From contig JAEYSJ010000007.1 of the NCBI GenBank assembly GCA_023434855.1, positions 1 through 28,156 on the forward strand: a stretch of DNA of 28,156 bases, written 5' to 3'. Source of the DNA: Bacillota bacterium. GTDB lineage: Bacteria; Bacillota_C; Negativicutes; JAEYSJ01. Position 1 is the first letter of the stretch. The number at the start of each line of letters is the position of its first letter. Of the stretch, positions 7,380 to 16,197 are shown one piece after another. The translations under genes and the position numbers were made by a program. A model generated the notes under the pieces. That model ran no database searches, was not told the DNA's origin, and saw only the letters and a program-made list of their open reading frames with translations.

Positions 7380-7418
7380 GTGTCATTGCGAGGAGCGAAA
7401 CAAAGTGAAAATCTCGCC
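7380..7418 (+). repeat. probable dispersed intergenic repeat unit containing a gene start
   Basis: TGTCATTGCGAGGAGCGAA (7381-7399), continuing through AATCTCGCC at 7410-7418, closely resembles from memory a short palindromic-type repeat found between genes in many bacteria (consensus roughly GTCATTGCGAGGAGCGAAG, then CAATCTCGCC). Here it contains the GAGGAG ribosome binding site and the GTG start of the heptosyltransferase. GCGAG (7388-7392) can pair with CTCGC (7413-7417). Only one copy is in the window, so the repeat status rests on recall. Confidence 0.5.
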
Positions 7419-8457
7419 TAATAAAAATTACAAAAATATTCTCATCGTCAAGCTCAGTGCTATCGGTGATGTAATCCACGCACTGCCAGTGGCTCACGCC
7501 TTAAAGCAGGAATATCCACAGGCACGAATCACCTGGATTGTAGAAAAACCAGCATATGATTTGCTGACGAATAATCCGGATATAGATGAAATCATTCTGT
7601 TCGATAAGCCCAGATTCAAGTCACTGGCAGGCTTACTTAAATATAGCCCTGAGTTCTCTGCACGATTAAGGGAACACCATTTTGATTTGGCCCTTGATTT
7701 ACAGGGCTTGTTTAAGAGTGCCGCTATTGTTGCGCTAAGTAATGCAAAACAACGTCTTGGTTACTGCAATATGCGGGAATTAAGCCATTTGGTTAGTAAA
7801 CCGGTTTGCGGAAAACATCGTGAAGGACATGTAGTGCAACGCTATCTGGATGTGGCTCGATATGTAGATTGTGATGTAAAAAAGGCAGAGTTTATCCTAA
7901 ACAATACCACAGAAGAGGCGGCAAATGCTGCAGCTATTGCAAAACAAGCAGGAATCCCCACCGATCAGACTTATGTCATACTGGCGCCGGGAACCAATTG
8001 GCCCAGTAAGTGCTGGCCAGTTGAACGCTTTGGTGAACTGGCAGCAGAACTTAATCGTAATGGTATTATCTCCGTGATTATCGGAGGAGTGAGTGATGCT
8101 AGTCTAGCTGCGACTATATGTAATACTTGTCCTATGGCAATTGATCTGACTGGTAAAACTACATTAAAGGAACTAGCTTTTTTGATGAAAGGAGCTAGCT
8201 GTTTTGTTGGAGGAGATACGGGCCCCATGCATTTAGCTGCTGCCGTAAAAATACCGGTTGTTGCTTTGTTTGGTCCCACATCCCCTGAACGAAATGGCCC
8301 TTATGGTGATATTCACACGATAATTACCGTACATGAAGAGTGTCGGGAATGCTGGAAAAGAGAGTGCCCCAAGGGCAAACAATGTCTCTCAGCAATCGAG
8401 GTTAAGTCGGTGCTGGAGGCAGTGTTGCCCTTGTGTCAGGCGAGGGAAGGAAGTTGA
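7405..8457 (+). CDS. LPS heptosyltransferase, glycosyltransferase family 9
   Basis: GT9 enzyme that adds L-glycero-D-manno-heptose from its ADP-sugar to Kdo or to the first heptose of the LPS inner core, at the cytoplasmic face. 350 aa. Visible signatures: ILIVKLSAIGDVIHALPVAHAL at the start (WaaC/WaaF/WaaQ type), FDLALDLQGLFKSA, ILAPGTNWPSKCWP, and the C-terminal donor-site motif GGDTGPMHLAAA with FGPTSPERNGPYG. A Cys-rich tail (CRECWKRECPKGKQC) is present, as in many heptosyltransferases of this group. The start is GTG 7405 with GAGGAG (7390-7395); the frame is open upstream to the rfaE2 stop with no other credible start. I cannot tell heptosyltransferase I from II, so no symbol is given. 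The adjacent ADP-heptose genes support the role. Confidence 0.9.
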   Translation: MKISPNKNYKNILIVKLSAIGDVIHALPVAHALKQEYPQARITWIVEKPAYDLLTNNPDIDEIILFDKPRFKSLAGLLKYSPEFSARLREHHFDLALDLQGLFKSAAIVALSNAKQRLGYCNMRELSHLVSKPVCGKHREGHVVQRYLDVARYVDCDVKKAEFILNNTTEEAANAAAIAKQAGIPTDQTYVILAPGTNWPSKCWPVERFGELAAELNRNGIISVIIGGVSDASLAATICNTCPMAIDLTGKTTLKELAFLMKGASCFVGGDTGPMHLAAAVKIPVVALFGPTSPERNGPYGDIHTIITVHEECRECWKRECPKGKQCLSAIEVKSVLEAVLPLCQAREGS

Positions 8458-8905
8458 AATCCTGTAGAGTATAGTAGTTTCGCTGCCTACTTTATAGGGT
8501 GCTTTTTATGTTATGAAAGTAACTACCTTTTGATTTTGTTTATATAGACCTAGATGTATAATTATCATTAAATATGAATTATACATACTAAAGAAGGGAA
8601 AATCCCCATAACTGCTTTACATCTATTGAAACTAAGCAGGATTATACAGTCATATAAAGAATAGAGAGTTTTAGGATTTTTTCAAAGAAAACACAAAGAA
8701 ATGGAACTGTTTGTTTATAATGTGACTTAGATAGACTTATAGCGCTTTTTGTCGGCCTCGACGAGGTTTGGTTACAAATTAGTTTTGCTAATTCAGTAAT
8801 GGAGCATTAGGTGTTATGATAAGTTTTGGCCATTTAGTGTTTTTATATAACCGGTTTTACCAATAAATTAAGTTTTATTTCTCAATAGAAAGGGGCAATG
8901 CTTTT
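8458..8905 (+). other. 448-base non-coding leader of the polysaccharide operon
   Basis: No credible coding frame. It contains a perfect inverted repeat at 8554-8586, a TATAAT at 8716-8721 without a good -35 box, and two small hairpins: CCTCG/CGAGG at 8756-8766 and AATTAG/CTAATT at 8777-8793. A weak stem AGTAG/CTACT (8473-8491) after the heptosyltransferase is not a convincing terminator. It probably holds the main promoter and a long untranslated leader for wbaP and the genes after it. No JUMPstart/ops sequence was found. Confidence 0.5.
8554..8586 (+). promoter_or_regulatory. perfect 10-bp inverted repeat overlapping a -10-like box
   Basis: ATGTATAATT (8554-8563) and AATTATACAT (8577-8586) are perfectly complementary with a 13-base spacer. 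The left arm contains TATAAT (8557-8562). TTGTTT at 8536-8541 gives only a 15-base spacer. The structure could be an operator over a promoter or an RNA hairpin. Confidence 0.4.
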
Positions 8906-10384
8906 ATGACGCCTCCAGCAAAGTCTGTCACACCTGAATTGCAATACCCGGTGAAATTCTCTGTTAAAGCCGGATATTATTTAGCTCCAATCATACTAGC
9001 AGCATCTGATTATGTAGCAGTATTAGCTTCACTATTAACGGCCTGGTTTATTAGAGCGGATTTGTTACCTAGGGTCTTTGATACATTAGTACCATTCCAG
9101 GCCAATGGTATCTTTTCGTATGTGGTACTTCCTGCAGCTTATGTTCTATTCTTTGCTTATGAAGGGATGTATACTAGGAGACTACCTTTTTGGCGCTGTG
9201 TGGAAATCGTATTTAAAATTTGTATATATGTAAGTGTGTTAGCAATAGTGATGATGTATCTTATAGGTACAGCTGAGCAAATATCACGGCTTTTTGTAAT
9301 CCTTACCTGGGCAATAAGCTTTATATACTTATGCGTATCGCGCCATCTTGTAAAACGGATATTAGCAGTGATCGGCTTATGGCAAAAGCCAGTTATTATT
9401 TTAGGAGCAGGGAAAACGGCTGAAATCTTAGCAAACACATTTACAAAGGAACCGACAATGGGTTATGAAATTGTAGGCCTAATTGAAGACGAGTTTGAAG
9501 CCCGTCCTTTACTCCAGAAATATCCCTATATTGGTACTTTTGCCGATGCTGAACAGGCTATAGTAGCAAGTGGTGTACAAGATGTGATTATGGCTGTACC
9601 GGGGTTAGAAAGAAAATATTTATTGGATTTGATTTACCGCATACAACCGTGTGTGAGAAGCTTAACAATAGTGCCTAATTTATTCGGTGTTCCTATTAAT
9701 AATATGACTGTCGAAACACTAGTGAATGAAAAAACATTATTGTTAAGAATTCACAATAATATGATGAAAATGAGAAATCGGATTTTGAAGCGCTCATTTG
9801 ATTTTGCCGCAAGTTTTTTCGGTACACTCTTAATAGCACCGATATTACTATTGATTGCTGCCGCCATATATATTTACTCTCCCGGGCCTATTTTCTTTTC
9901 TCATATGAGAATCGGAAAAAATGGCAAGTTATTTCCTTGCTATAAATTCAGGTCAATGGTAATGAATGCACAGGCTGTGCTAGAAGATTATTTGTCCAAT
10001 AATCCTGAGGCACGTGAGGAGTGGGAGCGGGACTTTAAATTAAAAGATGACCCGCGTATTACTCCCATTGGCCGTTTCTTAAGGAAGACGAGCTTGGATG
10101 AACTGCCACAGCTTTTTAATGTAATAAAGGGTGAGATGAGCTTAGTTGGACCAAGACCGATAATCGATAAGGAAATTCCTAGATATGGTAAATATATAAA
10201 TGACTACTACCTAGTACGGCCTGGTATAACCGGCTATTGGCAAGTTAGCGGGCGCAGTGATGTTGATTATGATAGCCGGGTTCAGATGGATTCCTGGTAT
10301 GTGCGTAACTGGTCCTTTTGGCAGGATATAGTATTGCTGGTTAAGACTGTAGGCGTTGTTTTAGGCCGGAGAGGTGCTTATTAA
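8906..10384 (+). CDS. wbaP: undecaprenyl-phosphate hexose-1-phosphate transferase, WbaP type
   Basis: Initiating glycosyltransferase: transfers a sugar 1-phosphate (galactose in Salmonella WbaP) from a UDP-sugar to undecaprenyl phosphate in the inner membrane. 492 aa, the WbaP/WcaJ large polyPGT layout. Four N-terminal membrane helices lie at about 25-145. A Rossmann-like CoA-binding domain follows (VIILGAGKTAE at about 162). The membrane-anchored catalytic domain starts near K295 with the hydrophobic segment at 300-325, SPGPIFF, and CYKFRSM. The catalytic Asp-Glu dyad is in LDELPQLFNV (D398-E399), followed by GEMSLVGPRP and RPGITGYWQVSGRS. AAAGGGG (8889-8895) precedes ATG 8906. It is the first gene of the cluster, 24 bases from rmlB. 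Sugar specificity cannot be read from the sequence. Confidence 0.93.
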   Translation: MTPPAKSVTPELQYPVKFSVKAGYYLAPIILAASDYVAVLASLLTAWFIRADLLPRVFDTLVPFQANGIFSYVVLPAAYVLFFAYEGMYTRRLPFWRCVEIVFKICIYVSVLAIVMMYLIGTAEQISRLFVILTWAISFIYLCVSRHLVKRILAVIGLWQKPVIILGAGKTAEILANTFTKEPTMGYEIVGLIEDEFEARPLLQKYPYIGTFADAEQAIVASGVQDVIMAVPGLERKYLLDLIYRIQPCVRSLTIVPNLFGVPINNMTVETLVNEKTLLLRIHNNMMKMRNRILKRSFDFAASFFGTLLIAPILLLIAAAIYIYSPGPIFFSHMRIGKNGKLFPCYKFRSMVMNAQAVLEDYLSNNPEAREEWERDFKLKDDPRITPIGRFLRKTSLDELPQLFNVIKGEMSLVGPRPIIDKEIPRYGKYINDYYLVRPGITGYWQVSGRSDVDYDSRVQMDSWYVRNWSFWQDIVLLVKTVGVVLGRRGAY

Positions 10385-10408
10385 CTACTTTAGAGAGGGA
10401 GAGTTGCT

Positions 10409-11476
10409 GTGAATGTAATATTCGTTACAGGTGGAGCAGGTTTTATTGGCAGTAATTTTGTCCAAATGGCATTAGATCAGGGGAAAAAGATCATTAATTT
10501 TGATAAGCTTACTTATGCAGGAAATTTGGAGTCTTTGCAGATGATTGCAAATCATCCTAATTATATATTTGTGCAAGGCGATATTTGTGACAGCGCATTA
10601 GTGGAAAAGATGCTGTTAGTGCATCGTCCGTCGGCTGTTGTTAACTTTGCTGCAGAATCCCATGTAGACCGTTCTATCGAAGGTCCTGCTGCGTTCGTTC
10701 AAACAAATATTGTGGGGACGTTTTCTTTACTGGAAGTGATAAAAAAGTATTGGCTGGATATGGCGAAAATCGAAAAAAACGATTTTCGTTTTTTGCATGT
10801 GTCAACAGATGAAGTCTTCGGTTCTCTAGGGGCAGAGGGTTATTTTACGGAAGAAACCTCCTATGCGCCTAATTCACCTTATTCCGCTTCCAAGGCTTCT
10901 TCCGATCATTTAGTGAGGGCGTATTACCATACTTATGGATTACCCGTATTGACAACCAATTGCTCTAATAATTATGGTCCTTATCAATTTCCTGAAAAGT
11001 TAATACCTCTGATGATTTTAAATGCTTTATCCGGCAAACCGCTACCTGTATATGGTGATGGTTTAAATGTTCGGGATTGGCTTTATGTAGAAGATCACTG
11101 CAGGGCAATTTTATCAGTACTGGAAAAGGGTAGGATTGGCGAGACATATAATATTGGTGGCCACAACGAAAAATCCAATCTTGAAATTGTACATACTATT
11201 TGTGATTTGTTAGATAGAAAGCAGCCCCGTAATGATGGTAAGCCTTATCGTGAACAAATTTCTTTTGTAAAGGACCGTCCCGGACACGATCGGCGGTATG
11301 CAATTGATGCATCGAAAATGAAAAATAACCTTGGTTGGGTACCGGCAGAAACGTTTGAAAGCGGCATAGAAAAGACCATACAATGGTATTTAGACAATGC
11401 TGCATGGTGCCAGCATGTTTGCGATGGCAGCTACCGTGGCGAGAGGCTAGGACTTATAGCGGAGGATAATAAATAA
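10409..11476 (+). CDS. rmlB: dTDP-glucose 4,6-dehydratase
   Basis: Converts dTDP-D-glucose to dTDP-4-keto-6-deoxy-D-glucose with bound NAD+. 355 aa extended [14 protein letters not shown] (Gly 8, 11, 14), catalytic T133-D134-E135 (in STDEVFG), and YxxxK at Y158-K162 (YSASK). [14 protein letters not shown] and the dehydratase-typical [11 protein letters not shown] are also visible. GTG start with GAGGGAG upstream. The stop overlaps the rmlA start by one base (TAATG). Start-to-end similarity to RmlB is evident. Confidence 0.96.
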   Translation: MNVIFVTGGAGFIGSNFVQMALDQGKKIINFDKLTYAGNLESLQMIANHPNYIFVQGDICDSALVEKMLLVHRPSAVVNFAAESHVDRSIEGPAAFVQTNIVGTFSLLEVIKKYWLDMAKIEKNDFRFLHVSTDEVFGSLGAEGYFTEETSYAPNSPYSASKASSDHLVRAYYHTYGLPVLTTNCSNNYGPYQFPEKLIPLMILNALSGKPLPVYGDGLNVRDWLYVEDHCRAILSVLEKGRIGETYNIGGHNEKSNLEIVHTICDLLDRKQPRNDGKPYREQISFVKDRPGHDRRYAIDASKMKNNLGWVPAETFESGIEKTIQWYLDNAAWCQHVCDGSYRGERLGLIAEDNK

Positions 11477-12360
11477 TGGCAATAAAAAAGGGAATCATAC
11501 TGGCCGGTGGATCCGGTACTCGGCTATACCCATTAACTACGGTAGTAAGTAAGCAGTTAATGCCTATCTATGATAAACCGATGATTTATTATCCACTGTG
11601 TACGCTGTTGTTAGCAGGTATAACAGATATTTTGATTATTACAACTCCCCAGGATCAGCCTTTCTTTCAAACCATGTTAAAAGATGGACGTCAGTGGGGA
11701 ATTAATCTGAGTTATGCAATTCAGCCGAGTCCCGATGGATTAGCTCAGGCATTTATCATAGGTCGTAACTTTATTGGTAATGATGGTTGTGCACTGGTCT
11801 TAGGAGATAATATTTTTTATGGACATAGTTTGACAGATAGCTTACGACGTGCTGCAAGCCATGAGCAGGGAGCTACGGTTTTTGCTTATTGGGTAAAAGA
11901 TCCTGAACGATACGGGGTGGTTGAATTTGATGAAAAAAATCAAGCTGTAAGTATTGAGGAAAAACCTAGCAATCCCAAATCTCATTATGCTGTTACAGGT
12001 TTATATTTCTATGATAATCTGGTAGTGGATATTGCTGCAGAGTTAAAGCCGTCTACACGCGGTGAGCTAGAAATAACAGATGTAAATCGCGTATATTTGG
12101 AACAATGTAATTTGCGAATAGAGACTCTGGGGCGAGGGTTTGCCTGGCTGGATACGGGAACACACGAGTCATTGTTACAAGCAGCTAATTATATTGAAAC
12201 TATTCAACAGCGACAAGGATTAATGATTGCTTGTCCAGAAGAAATTGCTTATCGTATGGGCTTAATTAATAACGAGCAGCTTTTTAAGCTGGCAGATCCA
12301 CTGAAAAAGAATGGATATGGTCAATATCTACTTAATTTACTACAAGGCGGCATGAAGTGA
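11476..12360 (+). CDS. rmlA: glucose-1-phosphate thymidylyltransferase
   Basis: Makes dTDP-D-glucose from glucose 1-phosphate and dTTP, the first step of dTDP-6-deoxysugar synthesis. 294 aa. Signature [16 protein letters not shown] near the N-terminus, then [17 protein letters not shown] (activating Lys/Met residues), [28 protein letters not shown] and the RmlA-type tail [22 protein letters not shown] at 11461-11465 lies inside the end of rmlB. The stop overlaps the rmlC start by one base. RmlA is feedback-inhibited by dTDP-rhamnose in characterised species; this is not testable here. Confidence 0.96.
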   Translation: MAIKKGIILAGGSGTRLYPLTTVVSKQLMPIYDKPMIYYPLCTLLLAGITDILIITTPQDQPFFQTMLKDGRQWGINLSYAIQPSPDGLAQAFIIGRNFIGNDGCALVLGDNIFYGHSLTDSLRRAASHEQGATVFAYWVKDPERYGVVEFDEKNQAVSIEEKPSNPKSHYAVTGLYFYDNLVVDIAAELKPSTRGELEITDVNRVYLEQCNLRIETLGRGFAWLDTGTHESLLQAANYIETIQQRQGLMIACPEEIAYRMGLINNEQLFKLADPLKKNGYGQYLLNLLQGGMK

Positions 12361-12914
12361 TGAACGTGATCGAGACGAACTTGCAAGGTGTAGTTATCAT
12401 TGAGCCAAAGGTTTTTGGCGATAATCGTGGTTTTTTCATGGAAACGTGGAATCAGGAGAAATATGAGAAGGCTGGATTATCATTTAACTTTGTGCAGGAC
12501 AATCTGTCTTTTTCAACTAAAGGAGTACTGCGCGGTTTACATTTCCAAAATCCGAATCCCCAAGGAAAACTCGTCTATGTTTTGCAGGGTGAAGTATTTG
12601 ATGTGGCTGTAGATATTCGTGTCGGATCCCCTACTTTTGGTCAATGGACAGGTGTTACTCTCTCTAGTGAAAATAAAAGGCAGTTTTATGTTCCGGAAGG
12701 ATTTGCTCACGGGTTTTGTGTGTTAAGTGATACAGCCTTATTTGCCTATAAATGTACTGATCAATATAATCCCCAAACAGAAGGCGGGATTTTTTGGAAT
12801 GATCCGGATATCGGGATTGAATGGCCGATAATGGAACCAATTTTGTCGGATAAGGATAATAAAAGTTCACGCTTAAAAGATATTTGTCTCAATCAATTAT
12901 TTAAATATAGGTAG
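12360..12914 (+). CDS. rmlC: dTDP-4-dehydrorhamnose 3,5-epimerase
   Basis: Cupin-fold epimerase that inverts C3 and C5 of dTDP-4-keto-6-deoxy-D-glucose to give dTDP-4-keto-L-rhamnose. 184 aa. Signatures: DNRGFFMETWN, FVQDNLSFS, VLRGLHFQ with the catalytic base H61, the strand pair GEVFDVAVDIR, FYVPEGFAHGF and FAYKCTDQYNP (catalytic Tyr region). I take ATG 12360 (overlapping the rmlA stop as TGATG). A GTG three bases earlier is in frame but a less likely start. No rmlD follows, which is unusual for an rml operon. A 56-base gap with GGAGGG leads to rfbF. Confidence 0.95.
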   Translation: MNVIETNLQGVVIIEPKVFGDNRGFFMETWNQEKYEKAGLSFNFVQDNLSFSTKGVLRGLHFQNPNPQGKLVYVLQGEVFDVAVDIRVGSPTFGQWTGVTLSSENKRQFYVPEGFAHGFCVLSDTALFAYKCTDQYNPQTEGGIFWNDPDIGIEWPIMEPILSDKDNKSSRLKDICLNQLFKYR

Positions 12915-12970
12915 ATTTAATTAGAGTAATGAACAAATAGTTTGATATGAAATAGTGGAGGGAATTTTAA

Positions 12971-13747
12971 ATGAAAGTAGTAATCCTTGCGGGTGGCTTT
13001 GGAACTCGAATTAGTGAAGAATCGCACTTAAAGCCTAAACCTATGATTGAGATCGGTGGACGTCCAATTTTATGGCATATAATGAAGACATACTCTCACT
13101 ATGGATTTAATGACTTTATAATTTGCCTAGGTTATAAAGGATATTGTATCAAAGAATATTTTGCTCACTATTTTTTGCATGAAGCAGATGTTACTTTTGA
13201 TTTTAGAATGTCGAACCAGCAAATTATACATCATCATCTTGCTGAACCGTGGAAAGTTACATTAGTGAATACTGGTTTAAATTCCATGACAGGTGGGCGG
13301 GTAAAGCGAGTGCAACAATATATTGGCAATGAGCCCTTTATGCTTACGTATGGTGATGGGGTTAGTAATGTTGATATTAGTAAACTAGTAGAATTTCATA
13401 AGACTCATGGAAAGCTCGCAACTGTTACTTCTGTACAACCATCGGGTCGTTTTGGTGCACTTGAGTTAACCAATGATAATGTTGTGCAAGGTTTTCAAGA
13501 AAAGCCGCAAGGAGATGGTGGTTGGGTTAACGGTGGTTTCTTTGTACTTGAACCTGACGTGCTTGATTATATTGAAGGGGATAGTACTATTTTTGAACGT
13601 ACACCAATGGAGAGCCTTGCAAAAGGTAATCAACTTGTTGCTTATAAACATACTGGCTTTTGGCAGCCAATGGATACCATGCGTGATAAAGATGCTTTAG
13701 AAGACTTATGGCAAAAAAATGCAGCACCATGGAAATTATGGGAATAG
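12971..13747 (+). CDS. rfbF: glucose-1-phosphate cytidylyltransferase
   Basis: Makes CDP-D-glucose from glucose 1-phosphate and CTP, the entry to CDP-3,6-dideoxyhexoses. 258 aa, the family's usual length. Signature [16 protein letters not shown] with [29 protein letters not shown], and the typical [16 protein letters not shown] and YGDGVSNVD. The C-terminal half reads [22 protein letters not shown] 12971 follows GTGGAGGGA (12955-12963), a very strong site. Six bases separate it from rfbG, and the order rfbF-rfbG-rfbH is the one found in Salmonella and Yersinia O-antigen clusters (established). Confidence 0.96.
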   Translation: MKVVILAGGFGTRISEESHLKPKPMIEIGGRPILWHIMKTYSHYGFNDFIICLGYKGYCIKEYFAHYFLHEADVTFDFRMSNQQIIHHHLAEPWKVTLVNTGLNSMTGGRVKRVQQYIGNEPFMLTYGDGVSNVDISKLVEFHKTHGKLATVTSVQPSGRFGALELTNDNVVQGFQEKPQGDGGWVNGGFFVLEPDVLDYIEGDSTIFERTPMESLAKGNQLVAYKHTGFWQPMDTMRDKDALEDLWQKNAAPWKLWE

Positions 13748-13753
13748 GTATTT

Positions 13754-14827
13754 ATGATGATAAATAAAGAATTTTGGAGTGGGAAAAAAGTATTTATTAC
13801 TGGGCATACGGGTTTTAAAGGTTCTTGGCTATCGCTGTGGCTTAGTTCGCTAGGAGCTAATGTTACAGGTTACGCTCTCATGCCACCAACCCAGCCTAAC
13901 ATGTTCGATCTCTGTGGTGTTGATAAATTAATTACTTCGGTGACTGGCGATGTGCGTGACAGGGAGAGACTGATGCAGGTTATGCTAGAATCACGGCCAG
14001 AAATTGTGATTCATATGGCAGCACAAGCATTGGTACGTGATTCTTATACCAATCCAGTAGACACCTATGCAATAAACGTAATGGGTACGGTTCATTTATT
14101 AGAAGCAGTAAGAGCCTGTCAAACTGTAAAAGCAGTTGTGAATGTAACAACCGATAAATGTTATGAGAATAAGGAATGGGAGTGGGGGTATCGGGAGAAC
14201 GAACCTATGGGAGGATATGATCCTTATTCAAATAGTAAAGGATGCTCAGAACTTGTTACATCATCCTATCGGAATTCGTTCTTTAATCCAAATGAGTATG
14301 CTCAACATGGCGTTGCGTTAGCTTCGGCTAGGGCGGGAAATGTAATCGGTGGTGGAGACTGGGCAAAAGATCGTCTAATACCTGATTGTATTAATGCTCT
14401 TATAAATAAGAAAAAAGTCATGATCCGTAATCCGCATGCTATTAGACCGTGGCAGCATGTTTTAGAACCACTTAGTGGTTATCTTATGTTAGCAGAAAGA
14501 CTTTATGTGGATGGTGTAAGTTTCGCTGAGTCCTGGAACTTTGGACCTAATGATAGTGATGCACGGCCTGTAGAGTGGATAGTCCAAAAGATGTGTGAGT
14601 TTTGGGGCGAGGGAGCTGCTTATGAAGTAGATAGTAATATGCATCCGCACGAAGCTCATTATCTGAAACTGGATTGTTCAAAGGCCAAAATGAGAATGAA
14701 TTGGCATCCTAAATGGGGTCTTGAATATACATTAGAGAAAATTATAGATTGGGTACAGGACTATGATAAAAACATTGCAATGCGTAATAAATGCATACAA
14801 CAAATTGATGAATATATGAAATCATAA
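13754..14827 (+). CDS. rfbG: CDP-glucose 4,6-dehydratase
   Basis: NAD+-dependent SDR that converts CDP-D-glucose to CDP-4-keto-6-deoxy-D-glucose. 357 aa: GHTGFKGSWLSLWL (Gly 17, 20, 23), VIHMAAQALVRDSY, NVTTDKCYENKEW with TTDK at the catalytic Thr-Asp position (Lys replaces the Glu of RmlB, as usual for RfbG), and YxxxK at Y158-K162 (YSNSK). ARAGNVIGGGDWA and RPWQHVLEPLSGYL are typical of CDP-glucose dehydratases. The ribosome binding site is weak (AGG overlapping the rfbF stop), so coupling to rfbF translation is likely. ATG 13757 is an equally possible start. Confidence 0.95.
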   Translation: MMINKEFWSGKKVFITGHTGFKGSWLSLWLSSLGANVTGYALMPPTQPNMFDLCGVDKLITSVTGDVRDRERLMQVMLESRPEIVIHMAAQALVRDSYTNPVDTYAINVMGTVHLLEAVRACQTVKAVVNVTTDKCYENKEWEWGYRENEPMGGYDPYSNSKGCSELVTSSYRNSFFNPNEYAQHGVALASARAGNVIGGGDWAKDRLIPDCINALINKKKVMIRNPHAIRPWQHVLEPLSGYLMLAERLYVDGVSFAESWNFGPNDSDARPVEWIVQKMCEFWGEGAAYEVDSNMHPHEAHYLKLDCSKAKMRMNWHPKWGLEYTLEKIIDWVQDYDKNIAMRNKCIQQIDEYMKS

Positions 14828-14847
14828 AATGGTGGGGAAATGTTAAA

Positions 14848-16197
14848 ATGGATAACAATTTAGAATTAGAAGAGCAATTAAAACAACAGACGATTGAAGC
14901 CGCTGTAAAATATTATGAAGTAAAACATAAAAAAAATAAAGAGTTCACACCGGGTGATCGAATCTCTTATGGAGGGCGCGTTTTCGATGAAAAGGAGATT
15001 ATCAATCTAATTGATTCTTCTTTAGATTTTTGGTTAACTACCGGGAAATATGCTGAAAAATTTGAGAAAGCCTTTGCTGAATTTCTAGGTGTAAAGCATT
15101 GTTCCTTAACTAACTCTGGATCATCTGCTAATCTTTTGGCTTTTATGGCTCTGACTTCTCATAAACTTGGTGATCGCAGGATAAAAAAAGGTGATGAAGT
15201 AATCACCGTAGCTGCCGCATTTCCTACAACTGTAGCACCAATTATTCAGTATGGTGCTATTCCTGTTTTTGTAGATGTAACCTTACCAACCTACAATATT
15301 GATTTTACAATGCTGGAAAATGGGTTATCAGAAAAAACAAAGGCTGTAATGATAGCTCATACTTTAGGTAATCCTTTTAACCTACAAGCGGTTAAAGACT
15401 TTTGTGATAAACATAACTTATGGCTGATTGAAGACAACTGCGATGCCCTAGGCACTAAATATCTTTATAATGGTGAGTGGAAATATTCGGGGACTATTGG
15501 TCATATTGGTACTTCAAGCTTCTATCCTCCGCATCATATGACGATGGGCGAGGGGGGAGCCGTATATACAAATGATACTCAGTTAAAGCGAATTATTGAA
15601 TCCTTCCGTGATTGGGGCCGTGACTGCTGGTGTCCTTCAGGTAAAGATGACACATGTAAACATCGCTTTACGCAGCAGTTTGGCGAATTGCCATTAGGCT
15701 ATGATCATAAATACGTATACTCTCATTTGGGATACAATCTGAAGGTTACGGATATGCAAGCAGCAATAGGTTGTGCCCAAATGGAAAAAATGCCTGCCTT
15801 CATTGAAACACGCCGCAAAAACTGGAAGATGCTTCGTGACGGGTTAAATCATTTACAGGATGTATTAATCTTGCCTGAGGCTACTGACAACTCTGAACCG
15901 AGCTGGTTTGGATTTTTACTTACGGTGAAAGAGAATGCAGGTTTTACCCGTGATGAGATTGTAGGCTATTTAGAAGAAAATAAAATACAGACAAGGATGC
16001 TATTTGCTGGCAATCTCCTCAAACACCCTTGTTTTGATGAAATGCGCACAACAGGTGAAGGATATCGGGTAGTTGGCGAGCTTATCAGCACAGATATCAT
16101 TATGAATCGTACTTTCTGGATTGGGGTTTATCCAGGGATGAATGAGAATATGATACAGTATATGATTAGTAAGATAAGAGAGTTTTTGAGAAGATGA
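14848..16197 (+). CDS. rfbH: CDP-4-keto-6-deoxyglucose 3-dehydratase (E1), PMP/[2Fe-2S] enzyme
   Basis: Removes the C3 hydroxyl of CDP-4-keto-6-deoxy-D-glucose, using PMP and an iron-sulfur cluster together with an E3-type reductase. 449 aa. It has an aminotransferase fold, but the Schiff-base Lys is replaced by His: SSFYPPHHMTMGEGG, H229 at the Lys position. Cluster cysteines are visible as C198 (in EDNCDALG) and C260-x-C262-x7-C270 (DCWCPSGKDDTCKHRF), the E1 pattern. LTNSGSSANLLA binds the PMP phosphate. A GGTGGGGA site precedes ATG 14848. The 3' end overlaps the next gene by four bases (ATGA). No RfbI/E3 ferredoxin reductase is encoded in the window, so a reductase from elsewhere must supply electrons. 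Confidence 0.96.
   Translation: MDNNLELEEQLKQQTIEAAVKYYEVKHKKNKEFTPGDRISYGGRVFDEKEIINLIDSSLDFWLTTGKYAEKFEKAFAEFLGVKHCSLTNSGSSANLLAFMALTSHKLGDRRIKKGDEVITVAAAFPTTVAPIIQYGAIPVFVDVTLPTYNIDFTMLENGLSEKTKAVMIAHTLGNPFNLQAVKDFCDKHNLWLIEDNCDALGTKYLYNGEWKYSGTIGHIGTSSFYPPHHMTMGEGGAVYTNDTQLKRIIESFRDWGRDCWCPSGKDDTCKHRFTQQFGELPLGYDHKYVYSHLGYNLKVTDMQAAIGCAQMEKMPAFIETRRKNWKMLRDGLNHLQDVLILPEATDNSEPSWFGFLLTVKENAGFTRDEIVGYLEENKIQTRMLFAGNLLKHPCFDEMRTTGEGYRVVGELISTDIIMNRTFWIGVYPGMNENMIQYMISKIREFLRR

Noticed and set aside
7971..8279. 102-codon minus-strand frame in the heptosyltransferase
   Set aside because: It lies fully inside a well-supported gene on the other strand and carries no family motif.
8473..8505. 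Stem AGTAG/CTACT followed by TTTTT after the heptosyltransferase, as a terminator
   Set aside because: The stem is only five weak pairs with a long loop and the T run is not adjacent.
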